Source of the DNA: Epiperipatus broadwayi
Lineage: Eukaryota; Onychophora; Udeonychophora; Euonychophora; Peripatidae
NCBI GenBank assembly: GCA_028023455.1
Contig: JAQFVV010006834.1
Location: forward strand, 243,534-307,533
Length of the DNA: 64,000 nucleotides
Direction: 5' to 3'
Made by a program: the position numbers and the translations under genes. Positions within the stretch are counted from its first letter, which is position 1; each line of letters opens with the position of its first letter. The notes beneath the pieces were generated by a model, which saw only the letters and a list, made by a program, of their open reading frames with translations, did not search any database and was not told where the DNA came from. Shown piece after piece: positions 12,476 to 25,797 of the stretch.

Positions 12476-13059
12476 CATTATAAATGCACATATGAATAAA
12501 CGCTGTACATAAGTAGGTTAATAAATGTTACAGCGAATATAATAGTTTATTTATATATTTATTTTAAGAAATGATTTATGTTTAATTTTAAATGGAAAGA
12601 TCAATTTATTAATTTTATTAAATATAAATTCGTGTAGTGATATATAATTCACGTTATATAATAATATATAAAAAGTGGCATGTTTTAGTTTTGTAAAAAA
12701 TCAAAAGCTTTTAGTTTTTGATTAGTTAAATAAAAAATTGGCCATAAACAAATGTCCATTACTTCCACCGCACCTGTGGCTAAATCAAAGTTTTATAATT
12801 TCTTTACCCAAATTTGTCTGCTAAATTGTATTCATTAAAATCGCAAGTAGCACTATTTCACACCTATAAGAGAATCTAAGGCGTCATGGAAACCTAAACA
12901 AAAACATTTTGGTCAATTTGGTAAATCTCATAATATAAATAATACTTTAGAGTTAATGGGTTTCCAGGCAAAATAAATTATTTTCTAGTTAAATGCTTTG
13001 TAAGAAAAATATGAATAGGATATATTTGAAGCTTGAGGATGTAGTTATTAAATTTTAGA

Positions 13060-13335
13060 AGAGCATCACCATAACTAATCCATGCCAGATTGATCTTTGA
13101 ATGTTCTGACTGGAGAAAGGCGAATGCTACTTCTAAATTCGCAGAAGAATGGTGTGCCGCTGCCAGCCTATGCTTATATCACCGGAGCTGCCACAAGTAA
13201 GTATCCTGCAACAGACACTCAAGAAGATGATGGTACCTGAAAGCCAACACCTGCTTATCCAGCCAGCAATTAATTGCTAATGCCAAATCTCCAATCACAG
13301 AGCTCTGTGTTAACCAAATTATTTCTAAATCAATA
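13060..13335 (+). other. Low-AT island, unidentified
   Basis: About 270 bases are close to balanced base composition, inside DNA that is otherwise three quarters A+T. An open stretch of about 48 codons runs from roughly 13095 to the stop at 13240, and includes GVPLPAYAYITGAATSKYPA. A sequence like a splice donor, AAGTAAGTAT, lies at 13194-13203. It could be an exon, a transposon fragment or a non-coding element. I do not recognise the peptide. Confidence 0.3.
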
Positions 13336-13959
13336 TTTTCTACTTAAAAAGTTTAAAGCTAGCAAACTATATATAAACTCATGCAATCTCTAAATCCTAT
13401 AAATGTTTTCATTATAAATTCCCATTAAATGAAATAATCTATTATTTGTATAACTTGCTTACCTCTTTATAATATCTTAAGTAAACTAAATGTAACCTAC
13501 TCTAAATTCTTTATCTATCACTGTGGTTGTGCCTATAATATAACTTTATTGTTATTTATATGCCAATGCTTTGAAGCAGTCACCATTAAACATAATAAAT
13601 ATATGAAGATATAATTACAAATATTTCCCCATAACTATTTTCTTAATGATATTCTCTATGCTCACTGGTTCAAATTCCTATATTTATTTGATTTTAACTG
13701 TATTGTGGTTTACTATTAAATTTCCATCATATTGAGATTTATGAATAGAGTAATGTACTAGTCTTAGTAATATAAAACTATATGTAGTAATTATTTGGTC
13801 AGTCGATTAAATATACGTTCCTCCTCGTCTTAATAATTTCTATGTATCAATTGAAACCTAGAAACCAGAGTTTAATTATATATTTTCTTTATCTGCCTAA
13901 TGTCGCTTTATTATGTAGTGTTAGAATTGGCTCATAATAGTAATACTGACCTAGCTTGG

Positions 13960-15010
13960 CAGATTAGATATATAAAATTTACGTTCAATGTTTAATATTT
14001 TGCGGCATTTTCTTTTTAAGATGGGACCTCTGGAAAGACCACCCCATCTTACCTTCCATCAGGGGACACATTATAAGACTGGACATATAATTCTGAGCAG
14101 TAGTGTTAGCCACCCCGATGTTTTAGCAGCATGGCGCTTGGTTCTAGAGTGACCAGTGTTTGTTACAATAACCATTGACTTCAATCTATCCACAGGGCGC
14201 TCAGTTATTATTATTTGTCAGTGCTGTAGCATGTTGGTGATCACATATAGCCAATTATAAGTCCCACAATTTAATTAATTATTCAGTATTAAACTGAAAT
14301 TTACATCTTTGGTTTCTGGGTTCTATCTCAAACCTTAGCTGATATATACACTCATAATTTACTACTTTAGTAATGTTATCATAACTGTTTTTGCCTAAGA
14401 CTTGTACGGCATTTTATAATTGTAGCTACCATTGTCAATAGGAATTGGCACAACCTAATGTAGGCACAGCTTAGCGATTCTTTAAATGTGTCATTTCATA
14501 GTAACAATTAAAAGATTTAAGAATGAAATGTCAAATCCTCATATTATAAAGCTTGCTTGCTTTTCCAAATTAATTGATGTCCTATTATTTAATAAATATA
14601 TTAAATTTATTCATGCTTTTCCCACATTAATTTCTCTTCTATTTATTTAATAAATATATGTTAAATGTATTCTGGTTTCATGCATTTTCTCGTTCATATT
14701 TCAATCCAATTCAGTCTTAACTATTTATGCATTAATTACATTTATAAATGTTATCTTTGATTTTGTGCTGGTAGCAAGTAAATTTCTTAATATAATTTTA
14801 AGTCCGAGTCTCATTTTTCTCCCTGATCTATGTCGGCCATGAAAGATGGATGTACAACGTGTAACTTCAAGTGTGGTCATTTGTAGGGTTTCCAGTCTTG
14901 GACTACTGGCAAACGAGTTGAAGTGTGGTCTGATTTGGGATGTCACAATTCTGATCTGGTCAGCTTTGGTCTCTTTGTCTGGATTCTAGATTCTGTTACG
15001 CAAATTTTAC
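13960..15010. other. Intergenic DNA with two low-AT patches
   Basis: Patches at 14020-14260 and 14790-15000 are less AT-rich than the rest. A 73-codon minus-strand frame at 14725-14946 lies in the second patch, but its product matches nothing I know and is composition-driven. No gene is called. Confidence 0.4.
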
Positions 15011-15307
15011 GTGAATGTACAAAATAGAACCGTTACAATATAGTCTATTCAAGTAAAATAATAAACAAATATTTTATTGTGGCTAGAGAAAAAAATGTCT
15101 AATGTATTGCACCAAATTATAGTTTAAAAATATATTATCCTATGATACATTAATTTAAATGATTATAGAATATTCGTTATTTGTCTTATTAACCATTTTT
15201 GAAAATAAAATTATTATTATATATTAAATTAGAATTTAAAAACTTATTCAAATTAATAGATATATGATATAGCAATAATATATAACTTATTACAAGCATA
15301 TACATAT

Positions 15308-15417
<110 letters not shown>

Positions 15418-15419
15418 CA

Positions 15420-17740
15420 CAAATAATATAAATTTCATTATTATATTAAAGTTCAGTTAAGATTAAAAGGGAGTTTAATTTTTTTATAAACATCATTCGG
15501 AATAAAATCTAGTTATTAAATTATTGTAATAAATGTATTTATAATTATTAATCTTAAAAACTTTATTTATTCTTAAATATAGTATAAACTTATCACATAA
15601 TAATAGAGTTATTTAAGAATGAATGCCAAAGTAGAGAATGGGAGTTAAGATGGAACATTAAAAAAAATATATATAAAATTTATTTTTACTCTTTAATAAA
15701 ACAGAATTATAAAAAAAAAAAACAAAAAAAAAAAACATTGTTGAATTCTTTTTATATATAACAAAATTATTAATTATAAATTGGAGGTATTCCACATGCA
15801 ATTTAGTATCACATCACACCAGTCCCTTAGGCAGAGAAGCATAATACCATAAGTACATGTAGGCAGGCAAAAGTTATACTAGATATAACTTGCGACCACC
15901 TTTCCAGGCCACTGTACTTCTCACTGCTGAATCCAACCTCTGTCATTCCAGACACTTTATTTGTTTTGAATAAACATCATGTGCCAGTTAATTCAGCACC
16001 TAACAAGTTACACCTAGCTCAATCAAAACATAATGTAATAGACTGCTTTAATAGATTCTTTACAAAATGATAATTAGTAGTATTAGTAAAAGAATTGACT
16101 GACAAAATACTAATTTTCAAAATAATTTATTTAAAATACATTCAATTGATTAGTAACTAATTCATTCCTTCCCTGAATAAAATAATGATTATGGATCACA
16201 TATCAGGCATACATATTATAAATAAACACACATCAGTAAAAAATATTATATATGATGCACACACATTTTACCATAAGATGATTGTTTGTATGATTGGGAT
16301 AGTTCTACAAATATTTATTTATTACATTAACTTGCATATAAATAGATATTTATGCCAGTTATAGAATTCACTTCTGTTGACTCCATATACCTCAAAGATT
16401 TCAATGACTACAGTAAAAAAATAATGTCACACTATGAATGGGATTAAAGAATAATTAATATAACCTATATGTTATCAGATATGTGTTCCTCTGGATAGAG
16501 GGATGCATTCATTCTCTTCTCAAGAGCATGTGTTACCAACCAGTTGAAATTTAATTTTGATGACAATAGTGGTCCTTGCTGTATTTTAGTCCAACCGACA
16601 GATATACAAGTGGTTCCATTTATTAAATGTTCATTGCAACTTATTAGAGATCTTCCAATATTCTAGGATGGTCAGAGACCAGAGTACAGTGATATATTTC
16701 TTCTGATTAGCAATGCATGATTTTGTTGGTGTTCACAAAGATAATTTTCATTTGACAGAATGAAAATTGTATTAGGTATATGATGAATATCGCTGCTATA
16801 AGTACATTACAAGTTTTTTTCTGGCCTATTTATATCTAGCAATCTTATTGTTAATATCCTTCCAAATCAGTTGGATTAAATTTTAAATTAATTAAATTTA
16901 TAAATTAAATTCCCATTGTTTCTTAGTTCACATTTATTCTTAGATTATTCTAAGGATAAGATATAACTTTTTAATTATTCCCATTATTATTTATTTGTAA
17001 CCATTGCTAATTAATTATTCCATCTTTGCTTATCAGTTTAGCAATCTTTGAATTTAAATTAACTTTTTTATTACAAACATTACCATCCATTTTTTTAATT
17101 TAACTTCTTTTTATATGCACACATATATACACATTTTAATGTATTTTTTTTAAATCATCACATGCAATTTCTTATTTTCCTTTAAATAAATGAAAAGAGA
17201 GAAATATATATTTTAAATATTTTTATTTAGTTAAATTTCTCCTCCCATCAAATTGTTTTATTACTATTTTAAACTAGTAAAAACTTATACTAATTCATGA
17301 CATGTTGGTTTGCCCTGTGGTGATCTATGCTTACAAAAAAAAAAAAAAAAAAGTATTTAAACTTTCTAAATTATACTTCTCATTCTTAAAGTTTTATAAA
17401 TAGTTCTTCAAATGAGATTTTTACTTTAATCATTTCTTGATAAAATAATTTCTCAGTATTTTTGTTTTAACTTTTTTAAAAAATTATAAATTCTTTTCAT
17501 ATTAAAATTTATAAAATTTATGAACATGTACCACTAGTCATTAAGTTCTGTTATATGACATCTGACTTGATTTTTTACCAATTTAATTTTTGTTTTTGTT
17601 ATTAGGGCTTTGGTGATTTTATATTGCTAGAGCTATTAATATATGGTGTATCTGAATTTAGTTCAGTCCCATACTGCTATTTGAGTTAGATACCTGGATT
17701 TTTGGACATTTAAATATCTGAAAGTTTCAGATTTTCTTCT
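15420..17740. other. Anonymous AT-rich DNA
   Basis: There are poly-A/T runs at 15711-15735 and 17335-17352. A slightly less AT-rich patch at 15780-15990 has no open frame of note. I see nothing that can be named. Confidence 0.5.
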
Positions 17741-17802
17741 CAATAATTAGTCATTGATAAAATGCTAGACTAGCTCTAGTATTTTTAATCCCTAACACCT
17801 CA

Positions 17803-17825
17803 CTGATGATGCAGGATGCAGAAAC
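17803..17825 (+). ncRNA. Hammerhead-like core, non-canonical
   Basis: The exact box CTGATGA is followed by a 3-bp stem TGC/GCA with loop AGGAT and then GAAAC. Upstream CCTCA can pair with TGAGG at 17845-17849 as stem I, but the base at the expected cleavage triplet does not fit the usual N-U-H rule. About 100 bases to the right lies a likely PLE nuclease remnant, which is suggestive context. Confidence 0.35.
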
Positions 17826-17831
17826 CGCAGT

Positions 17832-17917
17832 CTGGGGTTGAGGCAATTTTTGAAGCTTGTTGGGGTTGAGGCAATTTTTGAAGCTTGTTAATATATGTGT
17901 GTGTGTGTGTGTGTGTG
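17832..17917. repeat. 30-base tandem duplication followed by (GT)n
   Basis: The unit beginning TTGGGGTTGAGGCAATTTTT occurs twice head to tail (about 17832-17889). A GT dinucleotide run of about 11 units follows at 17895-17917. Confidence 0.9.
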
Positions 17918-17989
17918 TTGGTATGTTGTTCTGAAATGAAATATATAGGAGAATCAAAATGTATATTACAAAAATGATATAATGATCAT

Positions 17990-18235
17990 AGGACATTATA
18001 TAAATGTGTACAGAAAGAAAATGTATCTTCAGTAAATATGAATACTCCATCAATTATTTTTGATCATAATAAAGCATGTAATTATGGTTTTAAATTTAAT
18101 AATAGAGATATAAAAATATTCAAATTGAAAGATGTAATGAAAAACGTAAAATTAATGAGGCAATAATTATATCTAGGAATAGAGATGGTTTAATTAATAG
18201 GCAATCAGTTAATATAAAAACAACAGAATTGTGGA
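17990..18235 (+). pseudogene. Possible PLE GIY-YIG C-terminal fragment
   Basis: A plus-strand frame contains HNKACNYGFKF and, further on, KRKINEAIIISRNRDGLIN. The arrangement (histidine, then a basic-hydrophobic K-I-x-E-A segment) parallels the tail of the GIY-YIG nuclease in the 25 kb copy, where the nuclease glutamate sits in KIREAIEI. The GVY and YIG motifs are not readable upstream. Confidence 0.5.
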
Positions 18236-18431
18236 AAATTTGAATAGATTGAATGATGGGTAATGCAAGTTTTAATTTTGTGTAGTTTTGTATTAATGGT
18301 TGATAAAGATTGTCAGTGAAACAATCAAAAGTATTTCCTGTAAAGAATATATTATATATTTTTTTTAATACTGTGTTAAATAAATTTGTTTGAATTATTA
18401 TTATATAATTTAAAAATACAGACATTTAATG

Positions 18432-18432
<1 letters not shown>

Positions 18433-18523
<91 letters not shown>
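18433..18523. repeat. (AT)n microsatellite, about 90 bases
   Basis: Near-perfect AT dinucleotide run. Immediately to its right begins PLE-derived sequence. Confidence 0.97.
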
Positions 18524-18524
<1 letters not shown>

Positions 18525-18540
18525 TAATGCTTTGAAAGGC

Positions 18541-19870
<1,330 letters not shown>

Positions 19871-20939
19871 CTCATGATCTTATTTTTATAGTGGTAAAGA
19901 TTTTGACACTCAGAGTTAAAAAAAATATAAATGTAGTCTGTTTTTTTTTGTTCAATTTTCGTCTGTTACATATTTGACATAATGGTTGGGGAGTAACAAC
20001 ACCTCTCACATTACCCTCATTTTATTACCTCACAATATATATTTGAAATTGCCCATGATTATATTATTTGCCACACACTATTCCTTTAAATAAATAAAGC
20101 ATTATTTTAGCACCACATTTTTAACTAATTGGGGGAATGTGTGGCTGGATTAAGATTGCTATGTTCCATTTCAAATATTTTATGGAGATTTCAGTTAATG
20201 GTTTGCTGTATTTGACACATTATTTAAACAAATTATTATGTGTATAGAAGAAAATCCTTACCTGATTACATCTCTAAAAGTCCGGTGTATATATAATAAT
20301 TGAATGCATTCTTTCTGTTAAATATGTTTTTAAATTTATTTTTCAATGTCAGGAAAGTACATTTGATTATGATTAATATAATCATGGAATTTGAATTTTT
20401 AAATTTATTGATATAGAATAGAAATAATCATACCCTGTTAATATTTTAAACACACTGTTTATGAAATTATATTAATAATAACCAAAAATAAGATACCACC
20501 ATTTGAACAATGTTTCCATCTTAATATGACATATAAATTGGAAATATTCTTTATTGGTTTAGATTTTACTAATATAGACATTATACAATAAAAATCCAAT
20601 ATGATAAAAGTATTAAAAAGTACAACTTTATAAAAGTTAGTAAGTCTTTAATGCAATACTAAATACAACAATTTCTTTTTATTAATTATTGAGCAAATTA
20701 TTAACTTGCAAAAACAGAGGTAAACTTATTTGAAACCTGATACAATCACAGGGGTCTTCACAGCTATTAGACTATCAGTTTTTCTCATCTATGCTCTCTG
20801 GTTGCTCCGATATGCCATTATCTTTGACCAGAGGGTACATTCAGTAAATCAAAAGCTCTTGGACCTAATTCTCACTCTCAAAACCCAATTTACCAAAATA
20901 ACCCCACCTCCACTCCTTACAGACACTTGGATAATCTTC

Positions 20940-22090
20940 CAATGCCCATCTTCTCAGAATCTGTCATAGGACTCAAAAGACATGCATTTCAGACTGGCCT
21001 GTACTACACACCATTTCCCCTTTCCACTTCCCATTCTCTTTTCACATGTATCCTTTTCTCTTACCATGTTGATCCTGAAATTTCATTCATCTTACTGTAT
21101 TTTTTTTTTGATGAATAAACATTTCATCACTGAGAAAAAAAATATACCTTGTAAATTTCTAGACGTAAAATATATGAAACAAACTATATCATGTATAATA
21201 AAAACAACTGTATGAATATATACAAAACATCCATTAAGTTAAATAATAAGTGGTTAATGGATAAAGAATGGATAGTTAATTAATTAATATATGTGGATAT
21301 ATATCCATTCAATATATATATAACAGAGTAATTTTGTAGTAGAATTGAGGGGGAAAAAATCACATAATAGATCATGTCAGATATCCATTTGTTTATCTAT
21401 CTTCTCTCATGTGTTTATATAGATGTCGCTGTATGTGCTTTAAATCGTGGAGACATATTGAAAAGGGCAAAAAAACATAATTTGCCGAAAAAGGCTTTTA
21501 TATAATAATTTTATAATTTGTAATCTTTGTTGCTTGTATATATGTATTTTTAAACATATTTGACTATTGTACAATGATAATAATGCATTTATATGCGGTC
21601 CTATCCTAAGAATATTTGAAAATAATGAATTTGTAATTAATCACGTTCTAAAATTATCAAAAGGGCATTCTTTTTTTTGAAAAAATATTTTGGTGCACAA
21701 AACACATTCGCAATATTATACCAAAAGACACTCACATACTTAGAAAAAGGTTAGAATAATATATCAAAGAGATAGGAAAATGAAATGATATATATACTTA
21801 TCCTAGCAAACTGGGATTAATACTTGTAAATAGGAGTCTGTAACATGATGCATCTTTCTCCAAAAAAAAATAACAAAAAAATCAAATGTGTTGTTTTCTG
21901 CAATATGCATAACAAGGTATTATTCTTACAGATATAAATAATAATCTCTGTAAACTTTCTTTAGACAAATCATCTTTTGTAACATAATTTTTACTGTTTT
22001 ACCTAAGTCTCACCCATTTTCTGGATTGCCACAGGTGATCTAAATAGAAGAGTGTAATATGTTTTTATTGTCTAATAAAATACATTAAAA
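20940..22090. other. Anonymous AT-rich DNA
   Basis: The short frames at 20982-21215 show no domain. Nothing else is seen up to the trinucleotide array. Confidence 0.5.
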
Positions 22091-22091
22091 G

Positions 22092-22332
<241 letters not shown>

Positions 22333-22836
22333 GTTTAAATTTGTCATAAATTTAATTATCATTGTTTTATTTTACTTAAGAATTTATTTTAATTTTCTAA
22401 ATCAGATTGTAATTAGTATTAAGGTATCCTATATAATTATAATTTTAATCAAGTATTAATTTCGTTGAACGTGCGTGTATTTATGTAAGTAATTAATTAA
22501 GATATATATCGAAATTAAATTTATTATGATTTATATTATTAAATAGCAATTATTACATTTTAATTATTTTTTCAATTAATCTAACGAAAATTAAAAAAAA
22601 AAAAATTAATATAGTAATGATTTGTGAGATTTTTTTTTAAAAATTAGTTACTGTGCTTTCATCTGGAGGAAGATTATATATATATAATCGATGAAATTTT
22701 TTTTAGTTTTTCTGTAGTTTTATTGCACCAACAATTAACAGTTATCAGTGTAAGTTAATATATATATATATTGTAAAAACTATTGTCCGGAAGTATTATT
22801 TTATATATTATGACGTTTATTATAAACTATATTACA

Positions 22837-22984
<148 letters not shown>

Positions 22985-23002
22985 AGCATTAGTTTGCATA
23001 AG

Positions 23003-23048
<46 letters not shown>
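23003..23048. repeat. (AT)n microsatellite capping a PLE inverted pair
   Basis: An AT run of about 23 units. PLE terminal sequence (GACGTTTCAGTAC on this strand) begins within 35 bases of its right end. Confidence 0.95.
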
Positions 23049-23054
<6 letters not shown>

Positions 23055-23064
23055 AAACATATAT

Positions 23065-23790
23065 TAAAATAGCCAAATAGCTGACGTTTCAGTACTATAA
23101 CAAGTAATTTCATTAGAGAGACCACTTTCTCAAATGACAGGAATACGTGTGAGATTTATAATCTAGTTTATCTTTTTGTTTATCTTCATATTTAAATGAG
23201 AAATTTTAACATTTATTTTGTCTTCCAGAAGCTTCTTCCAAATGTTGTTAATTTTCTTTAATTCACATATTTATTTATGCTTTTGGGCCTTTTAAAAATC
23301 TTCAAAGCTTCACTTAGCAATCTCTGGTCATATTGTTCATTTTTCGCTACAATATTTGTTTTATCAAAATTTATATCATAATTAATTATTTTTATATGAG
23401 ATTAAATAGTTGATAAATTGGATTTTTCTCTGGTGGTCAGAGTGTGTTCTTTGTTTCTAATATTTATTCTACAATTAGTCTGTCCAATACATGTATGTGA
23501 ACAGACCCTGCATGAAATTTTATATATACCATGACACTAGAAAAAAAAATATTTTAATGAAGTGGAAATATTTCATTATTTTTTTTAAAAAAAATGTAAA
23601 CTGTGTGAATATAATTTTTCATTCGAATGATACCAATTTCATCATTTATTCCTGTTATATATGGCAAGATTATCTTAATATCTGATATTTCAAACTCTTT
23701 TTTTTTCTTTTTATATTTATAAGCCCTATTAATAATGTGGTAATTAAAACCTTTATCAAGAAGCATTTTATTAGTAGCAGAAATGTATTG
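23065..23790 (-). pseudogene. Fourth Penelope-like family, minus arm
   Basis: Read on the minus strand, this covers the region before the nuclease and then a GIY-YIG nuclease remnant. A cysteine-rich segment (CRVCSHT) with IGQTNCRINI lies near 23475-23515, and an E-A-L-K-I-F-like segment near 23320. It ends in terminal sequence containing GAAACGTCAG (23081-23090). It is close to the reverse complement of 23850-24560. Frames are interrupted by poly-A/T indels. Confidence 0.8.
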
Positions 23791-23849
23791 GAGAAAAGTC
23801 TTTTCCTTTTACCTAAAAGTCTTTCTAATGATAGCCATTATTCACAAGG

Positions 23850-24560
23850 ACATATCTGCTACTAAATAAAATACTTATTGGTAATGTTTTTAATTACTGT
23901 ATTATAAATAGGGCTTATACATGTAAAAAAAAAAAAAAAAACTTGACACATCAGAAATTAAGACAGTTTTGCAATATATAAAAGGAGTAACTGATAAAAT
24001 TAGTAACAGTCTAAAGAATAATAATATTCACAAAGTTTACACTATTTTTAAAAAAAAATAATAAAATATTTACATTTCATAAAGATATTTTTTGGAGTGT
24101 CATGGTGTATATTAAATTCCATGTAGAGTCTGTTCACATACACATATTGGTCAGACTAATCATAGAATAAATATTTGAAAGGGGAAGAATACATTCTGGT
24201 AGTCAGACAAAATCCAATTACTCAGCTATTTTTCTCATATATAATTAACTAATCATGATATCAATTTTGATAAAACAAATAGTCTAGCAAAAATTGAACA
24301 ATATGACCAGAGATTACTCAGAGAAGCTATAGAATTTTTTTAAAATGCCCCAAAAGCACAGCATTTGAAAGAAGATATTGGAAGACAAAATAAGTTTTAA
24401 AACATTTCAACCAATAGAATTTAAATATGAGGAGGCAGAAAAAAATAAAATGATTTTAAATCTTATATGCATTCCTATGATTTGAAAAAGGGGACGCTGT
24501 TCGAAGGTATTTGTTATTGTACTGAAACGTCAGCTATTTCCTATTTTACTACACGGAATA
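23850..24560 (+). pseudogene. Fourth Penelope-like family, plus arm
   Basis: The plus-strand partner of the preceding arm. YIKGVTDKISNSLK lies near 23977-24018, followed by the GVY and HIG halves of the nuclease motif near 24103-24155 with CRVCSHT between them. REAIEF lies near 24328 and the terminal GAAACGTCAG near 24523. An in-frame stop follows GVY, and an A-run near 24045 shifts the frame. The pair is centred near 23820, so N-terminal parts meet in the middle and 3' ends face outward. Confidence 0.8.
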
Positions 24561-24613
24561 TCCCTAAAATAATAATATAAAATCATCATTTATCTTTTAA
24601 AATATTGGAATTA

Positions 24614-24653
24614 ACATATATATATATATATATATTTATATATATGTTATTTA

Positions 24654-24684
<31 letters not shown>
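24614..24684. repeat. (AT)n microsatellite between two PLEs
   Basis: AT runs with a TTATATTTATAT interruption. The tract touches the terminal base of the pseudo-LTR that starts at 24683. Confidence 0.95.
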
Positions 24685-25178
24685 GTTAAAACGAAGATTT
24701 GCACGGGTTAAATATATAAAATACATATTTTGCGGGTTCATCCGTGTTAAAAACTTTTAATATCAATATACTGACGTTTCGACTTGGTCACACAAGCCAT
24801 CCACAGAGTTATAAAAAGGTAGAAAGACGGTTGTAGAGGCGCTACAATCACTGGTTTGAATAAAACATTAAAAATCCCACCAATAGCAAAAATGTTAAAT
24901 TTAAGAATGTTTTTTAAAGAAATCTTTCCAAATAGGAGGAAGTTTGCACGTATCATCTCGCTTATTGATACAATCTGGCCTTTTAAGTATCTCAATGGCT
25001 TCTCTGATTTTGCATTGGTAGAGATTATCACATCTGGATATGATCCTGGTACTAGAAAAATCTATTTTATGACCTGAATCTATAGTATGGAGTGAGAGTG
25101 CTGATGATGATGAGTGTTGTTTAACTGCATTAGCATGCTCATCTCTCCTAACACTGATGCGACGATTACTCATACCTA
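24683..25178 (-). repeat. Penelope pseudo-LTR, 3' copy
   Basis: About 496 bases appear identical to 27216-27711 (offset 2533). It holds the last part of the nuclease coding region, the 3' untranslated part, a hammerhead-like motif and, at its outer end, the sequence that contains the ATG of the RT frame in the other copy. PLEs characteristically carry such terminal direct repeats, produced when a partial copy lies in tandem with a full one. Confidence 0.88.
24773..24806 (-). ncRNA. Hammerhead-like motif in the 3' pseudo-LTR
   Basis: On the minus strand: CTGTGGAT, stem GGCTTG/CAAGTC with loop TGTGAC, then GAAAC and GTC. The stem is 6 bp with one G-U pair. The first box differs from the consensus CUGAUGA at two positions, so the ribozyme is probably impaired. 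The same motif is at 27306-27339 (minus) and 29487-29520 (plus). Confidence 0.5.
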
Positions 25179-25797
25179 TGTAAGAAGCTTTACAATTTTT
25201 ACATGAGATTTGATAGACACCATGAGATTCAAGAGGGATTGAATCCTTAGGCTTGGTTATTATATTGCTGATCTTTTGATGAGCAGAAAATGCTGTATCT
25301 ATATTATAGCGTTTTAATATACGTCCGATACTGTCTGTAGTTCCTTTTACATATGGAACACAAATCCTAATAGCTGACTTATCATCTTTTTGTTTCCTAT
25401 TTTGTCTATTTTGGGCTTGAAATAAGGCTTTTTTTATAAATTTGTAATTATAACTATTTGCTAATAAAACACTATTAATATGATTTATTTCTTCTTTCAG
25501 ATGTGTGTCATCTGAAAGGTTAATTGCTCTATTTAAAAGAGTTTTGGCTACAGAAACTATCTGAGTTGGGTGATGATGAGAATGGAAATGTAAATATCTG
25601 TCTGTGTGTGTATCCTTTCTGTAAATAGAAAAAGATAAACTATTTGGTGTTCTGGTGACTAGAACATTAAGAAAAGGGAGTTTTCCATCAGACTCTGTCT
25701 CCATTGTAAATTTAATATGAGGATGCATATTATTTAAAAGATCGGAAAAAATCATGTAATTTATTTTTTCCATGTTGCCATATGACAAAAGTGTCAT
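24901..25797 (-). CDS. PLE GIY-YIG endonuclease and connecting region (3' part of a frameshifted ORF)
   Basis: A 298-codon frame that continues the RT frame at 25730-27274 after a shift near 25760. In order it has the FLNVLVTRTP motif typical after the PLE thumb, a histidine-rich segment (HFHSHHHPTQ), and a VPYVKGTTDSIGRIL linker. The nuclease then follows: GVYQISC, a second cysteine, YIGMSNRRISVRRDEH with the catalytic arginine, and KIREAIEI with the glutamate. The family uses this nuclease to nick target DNA for reverse transcription. The first codons (MTLLSYGNMEK) are the out-of-frame reading of the RT region, so this is not a separate gene. The nuclease half itself looks intact to its stop. 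Confidence 0.88.
   Translation of the reverse strand: MTLLSYGNMEKINYMIFSDLLNNMHPHIKFTMETESDGKLPFLNVLVTRTPNSLSFSIYRKDTHTDRYLHFHSHHHPTQIVSVAKTLLNRAINLSDDTHLKEEINHINSVLLANSYNYKFIKKALFQAQNRQNRKQKDDKSAIRICVPYVKGTTDSIGRILKRYNIDTAFSAHQKISNIITKPKDSIPLESHGVYQISCKNCKASYIGMSNRRISVRRDEHANAVKQHSSSSALSLHTIDSGHKIDFSSTRIISRCDNLYQCKIREAIEILKRPDCINKRDDTCKLPPIWKDFFKKHS

Noticed and set aside
14725-14946. A 73-codon minus-strand frame
   Set aside because: No family recognised and no supporting start, splice or neighbour evidence.
20730-21215. Overlapping plus-strand frames of 63-79 codons
   Set aside because: They lie mostly in dispersed repeat R1 or right after it, show no domain, and the second R1 copy does not preserve them.
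24747-25031. A 94-codon frame found identically at 24747-25031 and 27280-27564 (and nearly so at 29262-29546 on the other strand)
   Set aside because: It is antisense or out of frame to the PLE nuclease in the terminal repeat; recurrence follows from the repeat, not from a separate gene.
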